Source: CAUPWF01 sp964369775 (lineage in GTDB: Bacteria; Bacillota; Clostridia; Lachnospirales; Lachnospiraceae). Taken from it: 51,160 nt of DNA. The DNA lies in NCBI GenBank assembly GCA_964369775.1, contig CAYJHQ010000022.1:1-51160 (forward strand), written 5' to 3'. Position numbers and translations under genes: made by a program. Below are positions 8,473 to 16,192 of this stretch, in pieces (the first letter of the stretch is position 1; every line of letters begins with the position of its first letter). A model generated the notes under the pieces. That model saw only the letters and a list, made by a program, of their open reading frames with translations. It did not search any database and had not been told where the DNA came from.

Positions 8473-9711
8473 ATGGGAAAATTAATTAACGAGGATATGT
8501 GTATAGATCCTCATTATGGAATTCCGAATATAAAACAGTATAATATCGATTTGGTGCAAAAGGGGTATGATAAGATGTGCATGACTGAGATTATGAATGC
8601 TGATTTAGCGATTGCAAGTCAAGGAATTGAAACTTATTATGCAGGCGCGAATGAAGTGTTACGATCAGTAGAACAAGCTTTAGAAGAACTCGGATTGAAT
8701 GAATTGATTTTTATATATGCACTGAATTATAAGAATTTTATTATGGTGACAAATCAAGACATGCCCAGAAGTGCTTTTGTTAGTGTGATACGTGGGTTTT
8801 ATGAGGCGTTTGAGCATACGACGGCTGATAGCACCCCTATCAGTGGAGTATCAAGATTTGCCCTTGTATTGCAGCCAGATCGAATGGTAGAAAGAGCCCT
8901 TAATACATTTTATTTAAACAAAGACAATCAAGATAACTTTTTGTATAGTAGAAAAGAATTTACATATGCTACAGAGATGGAAGAGCACTCTAACATTATT
9001 GAAATTTTAACAAAAGCAATAAATGAGAATCAGATAATGCCATACTACCAAGGTATCCATAATAATCATATAAGCAAAATTGATAGGTATGAAGCGCTAA
9101 TGCGTATTGTGGACGAGAAAGGGCAGGTGTATTTTCCGGATGCTTTTCTACCTATTGCAAAAAAATATAAGTTCTATAATCGCATTAGTAAGATGATGAT
9201 AGAAAATGTTCTGAACACATTTAGAGATAGAAAAGAAGCAATCTCTATTAATGTATCGCTATATGATTTGCAGACGAAAGATTTTAGATCTTGGTTTGTT
9301 GAAGAAGTGTCTAAGTTTGCTAACCCAGACAGAGTTATCATCGAGTTTGTAGAAACAGAACACTTTATTGAAGAGGAAACTTACATTGCATTTATGGCAG
9401 AATTGAGAAAGATTGGATGCAAGATTGCTGTTGATGATTTTGGTGCTGGATATGCTTCTTATACAAGGATTATTGCTCTTAAGCCAGATTATATAAAAAT
9501 TGATGGAAGCATTATAAAAGATATTACTAGAAAAGACGAGAACATGAAGGTGTTTCAGTCAATCTGTTTTTTGGCAGACTTAGTTGGAGCGCGGATAGTT
9601 GCAGAATTTGTAGAAGATGAGGACGTACAAAAGATGTTAATGAGATATGAGATACCATATTCACAAGGATACTTTTTCGCGAAGCCTAAACCGATTAGTG
9701 ATATCAATTAA
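8473..9711 (+). CDS. EAL-domain cyclic di-GMP phosphodiesterase with a degenerate N-terminal GGDEF-like domain
   Basis: A soluble 412-residue protein. Residues 175-405 form an EAL domain: RYEALMR carries the EAL motif, SINVS, EFVETE, the VDDFGAGYAS metal loop, YIKIDG lysine, AEFVE and SQGYFF supply the usual catalytic set. Hydrolysis of c-di-GMP to pGpG is therefore expected. The N-terminal part (about 20-170) has the order of secondary structure seen in GGDEF domains but no GG-D-E signature, so I read it as a degenerate, possibly regulatory GGDEF-like domain. There are no membrane helices. It is divergent from the two cyclases at 5820-8278, which suggests a local synthesis / degradation pair. 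The MazG-like gene follows after 12 bases and may be cotranscribed. Confidence 0.88.
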   Translation: MGKLINEDMCIDPHYGIPNIKQYNIDLVQKGYDKMCMTEIMNADLAIASQGIETYYAGANEVLRSVEQALEELGLNELIFIYALNYKNFIMVTNQDMPRSAFVSVIRGFYEAFEHTTADSTPISGVSRFALVLQPDRMVERALNTFYLNKDNQDNFLYSRKEFTYATEMEEHSNIIEILTKAINENQIMPYYQGIHNNHISKIDRYEALMRIVDEKGQVYFPDAFLPIAKKYKFYNRISKMMIENVLNTFRDRKEAISINVSLYDLQTKDFRSWFVEEVSKFANPDRVIIEFVETEHFIEEETYIAFMAELRKIGCKIAVDDFGAGYASYTRIIALKPDYIKIDGSIIKDITRKDENMKVFQSICFLADLVGARIVAEFVEDEDVQKMLMRYEIPYSQGYFFAKPKPISDIN

Positions 9712-9723
9712 GAGAGAAAGTTA

Positions 9724-10404
9724 ATGCATATGAATAGAGAATTTAAGCGTGGTGACATCGTACAAAATTTCAAAAAAGAAGTATCAGCAGATTCGGGTTT
9801 GGAGTACACATATCGAGTCCTAAATATAGCAACTCATAGTGAGACAGGAGAGAAGGTTGTGGTATATGAGGCACTGTATCCACCATATGGTACTTGGGTA
9901 AGACCTTATGATATGTTTATCAGTGAAGTAGATCAGGAGAAATACCCAACAGCGACGCAGAAGTATCGATTTGAAAAAGTTAGTGAATCGTTTTTTAGAA
10001 AGACTTTCTATACGATGAAAGACTCATTTGATTTTGAGGATTTAAAGGGAATTGTAGCAGTTCTAAGGGGAGACAGAGGTTGTTCTTGGGATAAAAAGCA
10101 GACTTTTGAAACGATGAAAAAAGGAATGATAGAGGAGTCACAGGAAGTAATTACAGCAATAGATAATAAAGATATAGATAACTTGTGTGAAGAGCTAGGA
10201 GATGTATTATTACAGGTTGTGATGAATAGCCAAATAGCAAAGGAAAGTAAGCAGTTTACAATAGAAAATGTAATAGATGGAGTTTCACAAAAATTGGTAA
10301 GAAGGCACCCTCATGTATTTGGCGATGAGGCAGGCGAAGTATCACCAGAAAAAGCTAAAGAGAAGTGGCAAGAGATGAAGCGAAAAGAAAAGGAGGGTAG
10401 GTAG
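9724..10404 (+). CDS. DUF1653 - MazG nucleotide pyrophosphohydrolase fusion
   Basis: A 226-residue protein with two parts. Residues 5-85 match the DUF1653 pattern (TYRVLNIATHSETGEKVVVY, then ALYPPYGTWVRPYDMF). Residues 100-220 are a single MazG-type domain: CSWDKKQTFETMKKGMIEES, the Mg-binding acidic set EESQEV and EELGD, and KLVRRHPHVFGDE. MazG enzymes hydrolyse (d)NTPs to NMP and pyrophosphate and limit damaged nucleotides or ppGpp signalling. The canonical two-domain MazG is longer; here DUF1653 replaces the first repeat. ATG at 9724 has AGAGAGAAAG upstream; a second ATG at 9730 is possible. It sits 12 bases after the EAL gene. Confidence 0.85.
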   Translation: MHMNREFKRGDIVQNFKKEVSADSGLEYTYRVLNIATHSETGEKVVVYEALYPPYGTWVRPYDMFISEVDQEKYPTATQKYRFEKVSESFFRKTFYTMKDSFDFEDLKGIVAVLRGDRGCSWDKKQTFETMKKGMIEESQEVITAIDNKDIDNLCEELGDVLLQVVMNSQIAKESKQFTIENVIDGVSQKLVRRHPHVFGDEAGEVSPEKAKEKWQEMKRKEKEGR

Positions 10405-10429
10405 ACCAGATATGGTACCTATCTTTTTT
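10396..10429 (+). terminator. Likely Rho-independent terminator after the MazG-type gene
   Basis: An eight-base stem (GGTAGGTA at 10396-10403 with TACCTATC at 10416-10423, one G-T pair) is followed by six T. The left arm overlaps the last codons and the stop codon of the gene. Confidence 0.6.
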
Positions 10430-10470
10430 GAATAAGCAGAAATACTATTATCAAGAGGTGGAGGAAGAAT

Positions 10471-11382
10471 ATGAAAAGTATTTACACTAATGCAAGGTGC
10501 AAAACAATTTTGGATTTGTTGCTAACAGAGGATAATTATATTCCGATACAGAGAATTCTTGAAGTTACAAAGGTTTCAAAGAGAAGCTTTTATTATGATT
10601 TATGTAAGATTAATGAGTGGTTAGCTTGTTATGATATTACAGAATTAGAAGTAATTAGAAGTAAAGGGATTTTGATAGCTAGGGAAGATAAAGACAAAAT
10701 TCGAGAGCATTTACAACTTAAGACAGTGGATGAACAGTATATTTTTTCACCATCTGAAAGAGTGGAACTTATTATTTGCTACATATTTCTTAATGCGACA
10801 CCTGTTAATATAGAGCATCTTTCAGAGTATTGCCAGGTAAGTAGAAATACAATATTTAATGATCTACGAACGGTGGTGCGTAAATTGCAAGATTTTCACC
10901 TCGGCTTATCATATGAATCAAAAAGAGGGTATTGTATTGACGGAGATGTGCTCAAAGTTAGGACATTGTTTTTGCAGACATTTAATAGATTACTTCCGTT
11001 ATATGAAAACGGTGCTCTTACGTTTATATCTGATGTGGAAGCCGAGAGACATCTAAAAACATTGACAAAGATGGAAGCGATGCTTAACACGCAATATGTA
11101 AGCGGTGTGCTCTCATCTCTTGCAGTGTTAATACCGGTTATGCTAAGGTCTTCGGATAAACCGTACTTTGTGGACTTAAATAAAAAAGAAATTGAACAGA
11201 CAAAGGAATACCAATTGGCAGAGGAATATTTTCCAATGTTAGCAAAGTCGGAGAAAAGGTATCTAGCTCTTCACTTGTTAGGTCTAGAGTGGGAATTGTC
11301 AGTGATAAGATTTTTGAGAACCTTTCAAATCAATCTGTATACGAAATCACAAAAGCGATTGTATCGGAGTTTGAAAAGTTAG
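10471..11382 (+). CDS. N-terminal part of a frameshifted PRD-type PTS regulator (two HTH domains and PRD1)
   Basis: Start ATG at 10471 follows AGAGGTGGAGGAAG. Residues 5-60 are an HTH_11-type DNA-binding domain and about 95-150 a second, Mga-like HTH (CQVSRNTIFNDLR). Residues 180-270 form the first PRD up to the conserved EKRYLALHLLG. After LLG (about 11283) the reading frame changes: the next 33 codons are unlike any PRD, while the frame one base back continues with VGIVSDKIFEN, the normal continuation of this family. One missing base near 11282-11289 explains this. The intact protein would be a PRD / EIIB / EIIA activator or antiterminator controlled by phosphorylation, here expected to control the neighbouring ascorbate operon. 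Either the gene is broken in this strain or the sequence has a one-base error. Confidence 0.85.
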   Translation: MKSIYTNARCKTILDLLLTEDNYIPIQRILEVTKVSKRSFYYDLCKINEWLACYDITELEVIRSKGILIAREDKDKIREHLQLKTVDEQYIFSPSERVELIICYIFLNATPVNIEHLSEYCQVSRNTIFNDLRTVVRKLQDFHLGLSYESKRGYCIDGDVLKVRTLFLQTFNRLLPLYENGALTFISDVEAERHLKTLTKMEAMLNTQYVSGVLSSLAVLIPVMLRSSDKPYFVDLNKKEIEQTKEYQLAEEYFPMLAKSEKRYLALHLLGLEWELSVIRFLRTFQINLYTKSQKRLYRSLKS

Positions 11383-12500
11383 CTTGTATAATTTTTGAGG
11401 ATAAAGAAGAGTTAGAACGTGGATTGTTTCTACATATTAATGCATCTTTGTACCGATATCAATACGGAATTCAAATTGGAGATTCTATGTATGAAGATAT
11501 CATTAGAGAATACCCTCAGTTATATTATATTACAAAGCAAGTTACAAAACAGCTAGAACAGATGATTGGACTTAGCATCTCGGAAAGTGAAACAGCATAT
11601 TTTGCCCTACACTTTGGAGCACATTTAAAGATTGCTGATACGCACAACAATGTAAAGATATTAATTGTGTGTGGGAGTGGGATATCAAGTGGTTATATGT
11701 TGAAAAGAGAAATTCAAAAACTACTTCCAGATTGTACAATCACAGGTGTTATTGCAGCTCAATATTTAACAGAGAAGGAAAGAAATTGTGATCTGATTAT
11801 ATCTACAGTAAAGATAAAAACAGAACTGCCAGTATTGGTCGTGCATCCAATTTTAAGCAATTACGATAGACGTCTGATATTAAATCATCCACTATTAGCT
11901 AAGAGTCAAAAGTGGCAACAAAGTGAAAGCGTTTTTCAATTGGTTAAGAAATATGTCCCAGAAGAATCTTGCGAAGCATTGAGAAATGATTTAATGCATT
12001 ATTTCCATAGTGGGCAAGAAATTGATGTTCTACTACAAAATAATGCTAACGGGCTTTTGCATTATTTAAGAAAGAAAGGGCGTATTACATTTGTGGATAC
12101 TAGTATGCAGTGGGAGGAGGCGATTCGTCAGTCAGCCTCTGTGCTATTGCAAGATGAAAGCATCAGCCAACAATATGTTGATACTATTATTGAAAAAACT
12201 CATGAATTCGGAGCCTATATGATGATAATACCAGGGCTTGTGCTTGCACATGCAAAGCCTGAAGATGGTGTGTACAATGTTGATGTATCAATGACTATCT
12301 TTAGCGAGCCAGTTTTATTTTCAGAGGAAGAAAAAGCAAATATTATTCTAACCCTAGCAACTGAAGACCAAGAAAAACATCTTAATATCCTAAAGGATAT
12401 TATGGATATTTTTGCAGAAATGGAAGAGTCTGATCTTAATTTTATATCATCTCTTGATGCGTCTGAAGTAGTTGTAAAGTTTTTGGAATCTAAAATATAA
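11289..12500 (+). CDS. C-terminal part of the frameshifted PRD-type PTS regulator (PRD2, EIIB-like, EIIA-like)
   Basis: This frame carries the rest of the regulator that begins at 10471. The apparent GTG start at 11289 has no ribosome site and is only the point where family similarity resumes. Order of domains: PRD2 (LERGLFLHINASLYR to AYFALHFGAHL), a EIIB-Gat-like domain (KILIVCGSGISSGYML with the phosphorylatable Cys), and a C-terminal EIIA-Mtl/Ntr-like domain (MIIPGLVLAHAKPEDGV with the active His). This is the domain plan of MtlR / LicR-type regulators, whose activity follows the phosphorylation state of PTS proteins. It lies directly before ulaG-ulaC-ulaA-ulaB, so regulation of ascorbate uptake is inferred. 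If the frameshift is real, this half is probably not translated. Confidence 0.85.
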   Translation: MGIVSDKIFENLSNQSVYEITKAIVSEFEKLACIIFEDKEELERGLFLHINASLYRYQYGIQIGDSMYEDIIREYPQLYYITKQVTKQLEQMIGLSISESETAYFALHFGAHLKIADTHNNVKILIVCGSGISSGYMLKREIQKLLPDCTITGVIAAQYLTEKERNCDLIISTVKIKTELPVLVVHPILSNYDRRLILNHPLLAKSQKWQQSESVFQLVKKYVPEESCEALRNDLMHYFHSGQEIDVLLQNNANGLLHYLRKKGRITFVDTSMQWEEAIRQSASVLLQDESISQQYVDTIIEKTHEFGAYMMIIPGLVLAHAKPEDGVYNVDVSMTIFSEPVLFSEEEKANIILTLATEDQEKHLNILKDIMDIFAEMEESDLNFISSLDASEVVVKFLESKI

Positions 12501-12503
12501 AAA

Positions 12504-12555
12504 AAGAGGAGCGAATGCGCATAGAATTTCAAGTGCATTCGCTCCTCTTCTTTGA
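12504..12555 (+). terminator. Strong Rho-independent terminator after the PTS regulator
   Basis: A perfect 15-base stem (12504-12518 with 12535-12549, core GAGGAGCGAATGC) with a 16-base loop is followed by CTTTG. It separates the regulator from the ula operon, so the operon needs its own promoter in 12556-12683. No strong sigma-A promoter was seen there, which fits activator dependence. Confidence 0.85.
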
Positions 12556-12683
12556 AGTATAGAAGGATGCACAATTCTTTGCACAGTTTATAAACATTTA
12601 ATGGACTTCATATTTTTTTATGAACATGTTACAGTAAGTTTAAAGAAATACAGTGACAATAAGTAGCGAGAGAGGTAGGGAAA

Positions 12684-13787
12684 ATGAGTAAAGTAACAGA
12701 AATCACAAGAGACAGTTGGATTATGAGTACATTTCCAGAGTGGGGAACTTGGTTAAACGAGGAAATCGAAGCTGAGCAAGTAGTACCTGGAAATGTGGCG
12801 ATGTGGTGGTTAGGGTGTACAGGTCTATGGATTAAGACACCAGAAAATTGCAACATCACTATTGACCTTTGGTGTGGAAATGGAAAGCGAACACATGGAA
12901 ATGGAAAGATGGCAGTGGGACATCAGATGGCGAATATGTGTGGGGCAAGAAATATGCAACCAAACTTAAGAGCAGTGCCGTTTGTAATAGATCCTTTTGC
13001 AATTAAAAAAATTGATGCAGTTTTAGCAACTCATTATCATCAAGACCACATGAGTGCTGAGTATGCAGCACACGTAATTCAAAGTGGGCTTATGACTACA
13101 GATGAGAATGGAAAAGAAATTCCAGTTCCATTTATCGGGCCAAAAAAGTCAGTGGAATTATGGCAATCATGGGGGGTTCCAGCAGACAGATGTATCACAG
13201 TAAGACCTGGAGATACAGTTAAAATTAAAGATTTAGAAATCGTAGCATTGGATTCTTTTGATAGAACTTGTCTTGTAACAACAGACAAGACAGGACCTGA
13301 TCGTGAAGAGTTAACTGGAATTTGTCCGACAGACATGGATGATAAGGCTGTTAACTTTCTAGTAAAAACGCCAGGTGGAAATATCTATCATAGTGGGGAT
13401 TCGCACTATTCTATTTATTTCGCAAAGCATGGAAAAGATTATGATATTGATGTTGCATTTGGTTCTTATGGAGAAAATCCAATAGGAATGGCAGATAAGA
13501 TGACATCTATCGATATCCTACGTATGGCAGAAGCACTTAGATGTAAAGTAGTAGTACCAATTCATTATGATGTGTGGTCAAACTTTATGGCAGATATCAA
13601 TGAAATTCGTGTATTGTATGATATGAAGAAAGATCGTTTGGATTATCAGTTCCACCCATTCTTCTGGGAAGTTGGTGGAAAGTATACATACCCTGCAGAC
13701 AAAGACAAGAAGGCTTATCACCACAGACGTGGATTTGAAGATTGCTTTGAGGCACCTCAAAATATTCCATTCCGCTCTTGTCTATAA
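12684..13787 (+). CDS. ulaG: L-ascorbate-6-phosphate lactonase
   Basis: A 367-residue metallo-beta-lactamase-fold enzyme that opens the lactone of L-ascorbate 6-phosphate to 3-keto-L-gulonate 6-phosphate in the cytoplasm. The N-terminal WWLGCTGLWIKT and the metal motif THYHQDH (about residues 115-121) are diagnostic, with a further ligand region HSGDSHYS and a C-terminal VVPIHYDVWSNF. Length agrees with the E. coli enzyme (about 354). ATG at 12684 follows GAGAGGTAGGG. It leads a four-gene unit with the IIA, IIC and IIB parts of the ascorbate phosphotransferase system. The decarboxylase and epimerases (UlaD, UlaE, UlaF) that complete the pathway are not in this window. Confidence 0.95.
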   Translation: MSKVTEITRDSWIMSTFPEWGTWLNEEIEAEQVVPGNVAMWWLGCTGLWIKTPENCNITIDLWCGNGKRTHGNGKMAVGHQMANMCGARNMQPNLRAVPFVIDPFAIKKIDAVLATHYHQDHMSAEYAAHVIQSGLMTTDENGKEIPVPFIGPKKSVELWQSWGVPADRCITVRPGDTVKIKDLEIVALDSFDRTCLVTTDKTGPDREELTGICPTDMDDKAVNFLVKTPGGNIYHSGDSHYSIYFAKHGKDYDIDVAFGSYGENPIGMADKMTSIDILRMAEALRCKVVVPIHYDVWSNFMADINEIRVLYDMKKDRLDYQFHPFFWEVGGKYTYPADKDKKAYHHRRGFEDCFEAPQNIPFRSCL

Positions 13788-13814
13788 TTTAGAAAAGAAA
13801 GTAGGTATTATTCG

Positions 13815-14273
13815 ATGTTAAAACAATTCGTAGATAACAAACATTATAAATTTGCAAAAGAAGCAAAAGACTGGAGAGATGCAATTCGTATGAGTTGTGA
13901 GCCTCTTGAACTAGACGGAACTGTAGACGAATCGTATAAAGAAGAGATTATCGCTTGTGTGGAAGAGTATGGCCCATACATCGTAATCGTACCAAACGTT
14001 GCGATGCCACATTCACAACAAGGAGCAAAAGGTGTATTCAAGACAGCGATTTCTTTTATGAAGTTGGACAATCCTGTTGCATTTGAAAAAGATGAAGAAG
14101 GAGAAATCAAAACAGCACAACTTTTCTTTACGCTTGCATCTTGCAATCCGGATGAACACTTAAACAATATGTCGCAGTTGGCAGAACTTTTATCAGATGA
14201 AGAACTTTTAGAAGAGCTAGCAAAGACGACTTGTGCAGAAGACATCTTAGAATTACATATAAAAAGAAAATAA
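13815..14273 (+). CDS. ulaC: PTS ascorbate transporter subunit IIA
   Basis: A 152-residue soluble IIA protein of the mannitol/fructose (PTS_EIIA_2) fold. It accepts phosphate from HPr and passes it to the IIB protein. The active-site histidine lies in VPNVAMPHSQQGAKG (about residue 74). The N-terminal part is WRDAIRMSCEPLEL, as in UlaC. It follows ulaG by 27 bases and precedes the IIC gene by 22 bases. Confidence 0.93.
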   Translation: MLKQFVDNKHYKFAKEAKDWRDAIRMSCEPLELDGTVDESYKEEIIACVEEYGPYIVIVPNVAMPHSQQGAKGVFKTAISFMKLDNPVAFEKDEEGEIKTAQLFFTLASCNPDEHLNNMSQLAELLSDEELLEELAKTTCAEDILELHIKRK

Positions 14274-14295
14274 ACTTAACTAGGAGGAATTTAAA

Positions 14296-15786
14296 ATGGA
14301 TATTTTAATGAATATATGGGAATATTTTGCAACAAATATTTTACTGGATCCGGCATTTATGATCGGTCTTATCGTAGCACTGGGATATATCTTGCTAAGA
14401 AAGCCTTGGTATGATGTATTGGCAGGTGTAATAAAGGCAATTGTAGGTTACTTGATTCTATCAGTTGGTTCAGGCGGTCTTGTTAGTAACTTTAGACCAG
14501 TACTTGTTGGATTAAAAGAGAGATTCAATTTAGATGCGATGGTAATTGATCCATACTTTGGACAAAACGCGGTAACAGCTGGAGTTGAAGAAGTATTTGG
14601 AAAGAGCTTTGGACAAGCGATGATTCTATTACTAATTGCGTTTGTTGTAAATATTGTTTTAGTGCGTTTTAGTAAGCTCACTAAGATGAGAGCTTTATTT
14701 ACAACTGGACATGTTCAAGTGCAACAAGCAGCAACTGCGTATTGGTTATTCTTGTTTGCTTGCCCATTCCTAGCTGACAGTGATTTTATCCTATTAATCG
14801 TTATGGCGTTTATCCTTGGAGCTTACTGGGCAGTTGGTTCAAACTTAACAATTAAGCCTTGCCAAGAAGTATCAGATGGAGCAGGATTTTGTCTTGCACA
14901 CCAGCAGATGTTTGGTATTGCGATAAACTACTGGTTAGCAGAAAGATTCTTTGGTGCGAAGAGAAAAGGTGCTAATAAAGATAAGAAAATCAAAAAAATC
15001 GATGATTTTGAACTACCAGGATTTATGTCAATTTTCAACGAAAACATGGTTTGTACATCATTACTTATGTTACTTTTCTTTGGGATTATCTTAGTGGTAT
15101 TGGGTCGTGATTATCTAATTAGTGGTGGATTCCTTGCAGAAGGACAAAGTATGGTATTCTACGTAATTAAGACTTGCTTATACTTCTCAGTATATCTAGC
15201 AATTCTACAATTAGGAGTTCGTACATTCGTAACAGAATTAACACAATCATTCCAAGGTATTGCAGATAAATTATTACCTGGATCTATCCCTGGAGTTGAC
15301 TGTGCAGTAATCTTTGGATTTGGATCTGCAAATGCAGTGCCTATCGGGTTCTTAGCAGGATTCGCTGGACAAATCCTAGCAATTGTGGCATTATTCTTAT
15401 TAAAGAGCCCTGTTCTTGTTATTTGTGGATTCGTTCCGGTATTCTTTGATAACGCAACAATTGGTATCTTTGCAAATGAGAAAGGTGGAATTAAGGCGGC
15501 AATAATCCTTCCATTTATCTCGGGAATCTGTCAAGTATTCGGTTCAGCGTTCATAGCTGGATGGGTAGGAATGGCAGCCTACGGTGGATACTTAGGAATG
15601 TGGGACTGGGCTGTAATCTGGCCAGTAATGACCGTGACAATGCAATACCTAAGTTATGCAGGTATCGTGTTAGTAGTAGTTGCATTAATTGCAATACCTC
15701 AAATCCAATACAAAAAAGACAAAGAAGGCTACTTCTTAATCACAGAAGATTACGAAGCGTATAAAAAATTAAAAGGTATAGAGTAA
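14296..15786 (+). CDS. ulaA: PTS ascorbate transporter permease subunit IIC
   Basis: A 496-residue membrane permease of the UlaA / SgaT family, with about ten hydrophobic helices and the typical LGYILLRKPWYDVLAGVIK N-terminus. It imports L-ascorbate, which is phosphorylated by the IIB component. Internal motifs GSIPGVDCAVIFGFGSANAVP and FFDNATIGIFANEKGG are characteristic of the ascorbate IIC family. Length is close to the usual 465-490. ATG at 14296 has a very strong AGGAGGAAT site. Confidence 0.95.
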   Translation: MDILMNIWEYFATNILLDPAFMIGLIVALGYILLRKPWYDVLAGVIKAIVGYLILSVGSGGLVSNFRPVLVGLKERFNLDAMVIDPYFGQNAVTAGVEEVFGKSFGQAMILLLIAFVVNIVLVRFSKLTKMRALFTTGHVQVQQAATAYWLFLFACPFLADSDFILLIVMAFILGAYWAVGSNLTIKPCQEVSDGAGFCLAHQQMFGIAINYWLAERFFGAKRKGANKDKKIKKIDDFELPGFMSIFNENMVCTSLLMLLFFGIILVVLGRDYLISGGFLAEGQSMVFYVIKTCLYFSVYLAILQLGVRTFVTELTQSFQGIADKLLPGSIPGVDCAVIFGFGSANAVPIGFLAGFAGQILAIVALFLLKSPVLVICGFVPVFFDNATIGIFANEKGGIKAAIILPFISGICQVFGSAFIAGWVGMAAYGGYLGMWDWAVIWPVMTVTMQYLSYAGIVLVVVALIAIPQIQYKKDKEGYFLITEDYEAYKKLKGIE

Positions 15787-15806
15787 GAAAGGTAAGGTAA
15801 AGATTT

Positions 15807-16112
15807 ATGGCAATGGATAATTTAACACTATTAGTTTGTTGTGCAAATGGAGCAGGATCAAGCATGATGATGAAGATGACTTTACAGAAAGTATTGACAA
15901 AGGTTGGAGTTAAGCCAACAAAGATACATCACTGTGCATTATCAGAAGGAAAGAGCGCAGCATCTCAATTTAAAGTAGTATTGTGTGCACAAAACTTCAC
16001 TAACATGTTTGCAGATGCTGAGAAGAAAGGTACTGTAGTAGTTGGACTTAGAAATATCATGTCTGCACCAGAAATGGAAGAGAAGTTAAGAGAAAAAGGT
16101 ATTATTGATTAA
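15807..16112 (+). CDS. ulaB: PTS ascorbate transporter subunit IIB
   Basis: A 101-residue IIB protein of the lactose/ascorbate type. The phosphocysteine loop is LLVCCANGAGSSMMMK (around residue 11), followed by a Rossmann-like fold ending in VVGLRNIMSAPEMEEKL. It takes phosphate from UlaC and phosphorylates ascorbate during import. The start at 15807 (ATGGCAATGG) has GGTAAGGTAAAG upstream; the second ATG at 15813 is also possible. Last gene of the operon, before a strong terminator. Confidence 0.93.
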   Translation: MAMDNLTLLVCCANGAGSSMMMKMTLQKVLTKVGVKPTKIHHCALSEGKSAASQFKVVLCAQNFTNMFADAEKKGTVVVGLRNIMSAPEMEEKLREKGIID

Positions 16113-16141
16113 GCTATTTTCCGATCTAACATAACATAGAA

Positions 16142-16182
16142 AAGAGAGTTCAGATTCCAATCAAATCTGAACTCTCTTTTTT
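16142..16182. terminator. Bidirectional terminator between ulaB and the Cache-GGDEF-EAL gene
   Basis: A perfect 15-base stem (16142-16156 with 16164-16178, core AGAGAGTTCAGATT) is followed by six T on the plus strand and preceded by A-rich sequence, which serves the convergent minus-strand gene ending at 16193. Confidence 0.92.
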
Positions 16183-16192
16183 GGCTATAATG

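Noticed and set aside
11924..11938. CRE-like palindrome TGAAAGCGTTTTTCA
   Set aside because: It lies well inside the coding region of the PTS regulator and has one base more than the cre consensus, so a CcpA role is unlikely.
11289..12500. Interpretation as an independent PTS regulator gene with its own GTG start
   Set aside because: No ribosome site, and the protein starts in mid-PRD exactly where the upstream frame loses similarity. A frameshifted single gene explains both parts.
10471..12500. Programmed ribosomal frameshift in the PTS regulator
   Set aside because: No slippery heptamer or stimulatory element exists at the point where the family frame changes; a single-base loss or error is simpler.
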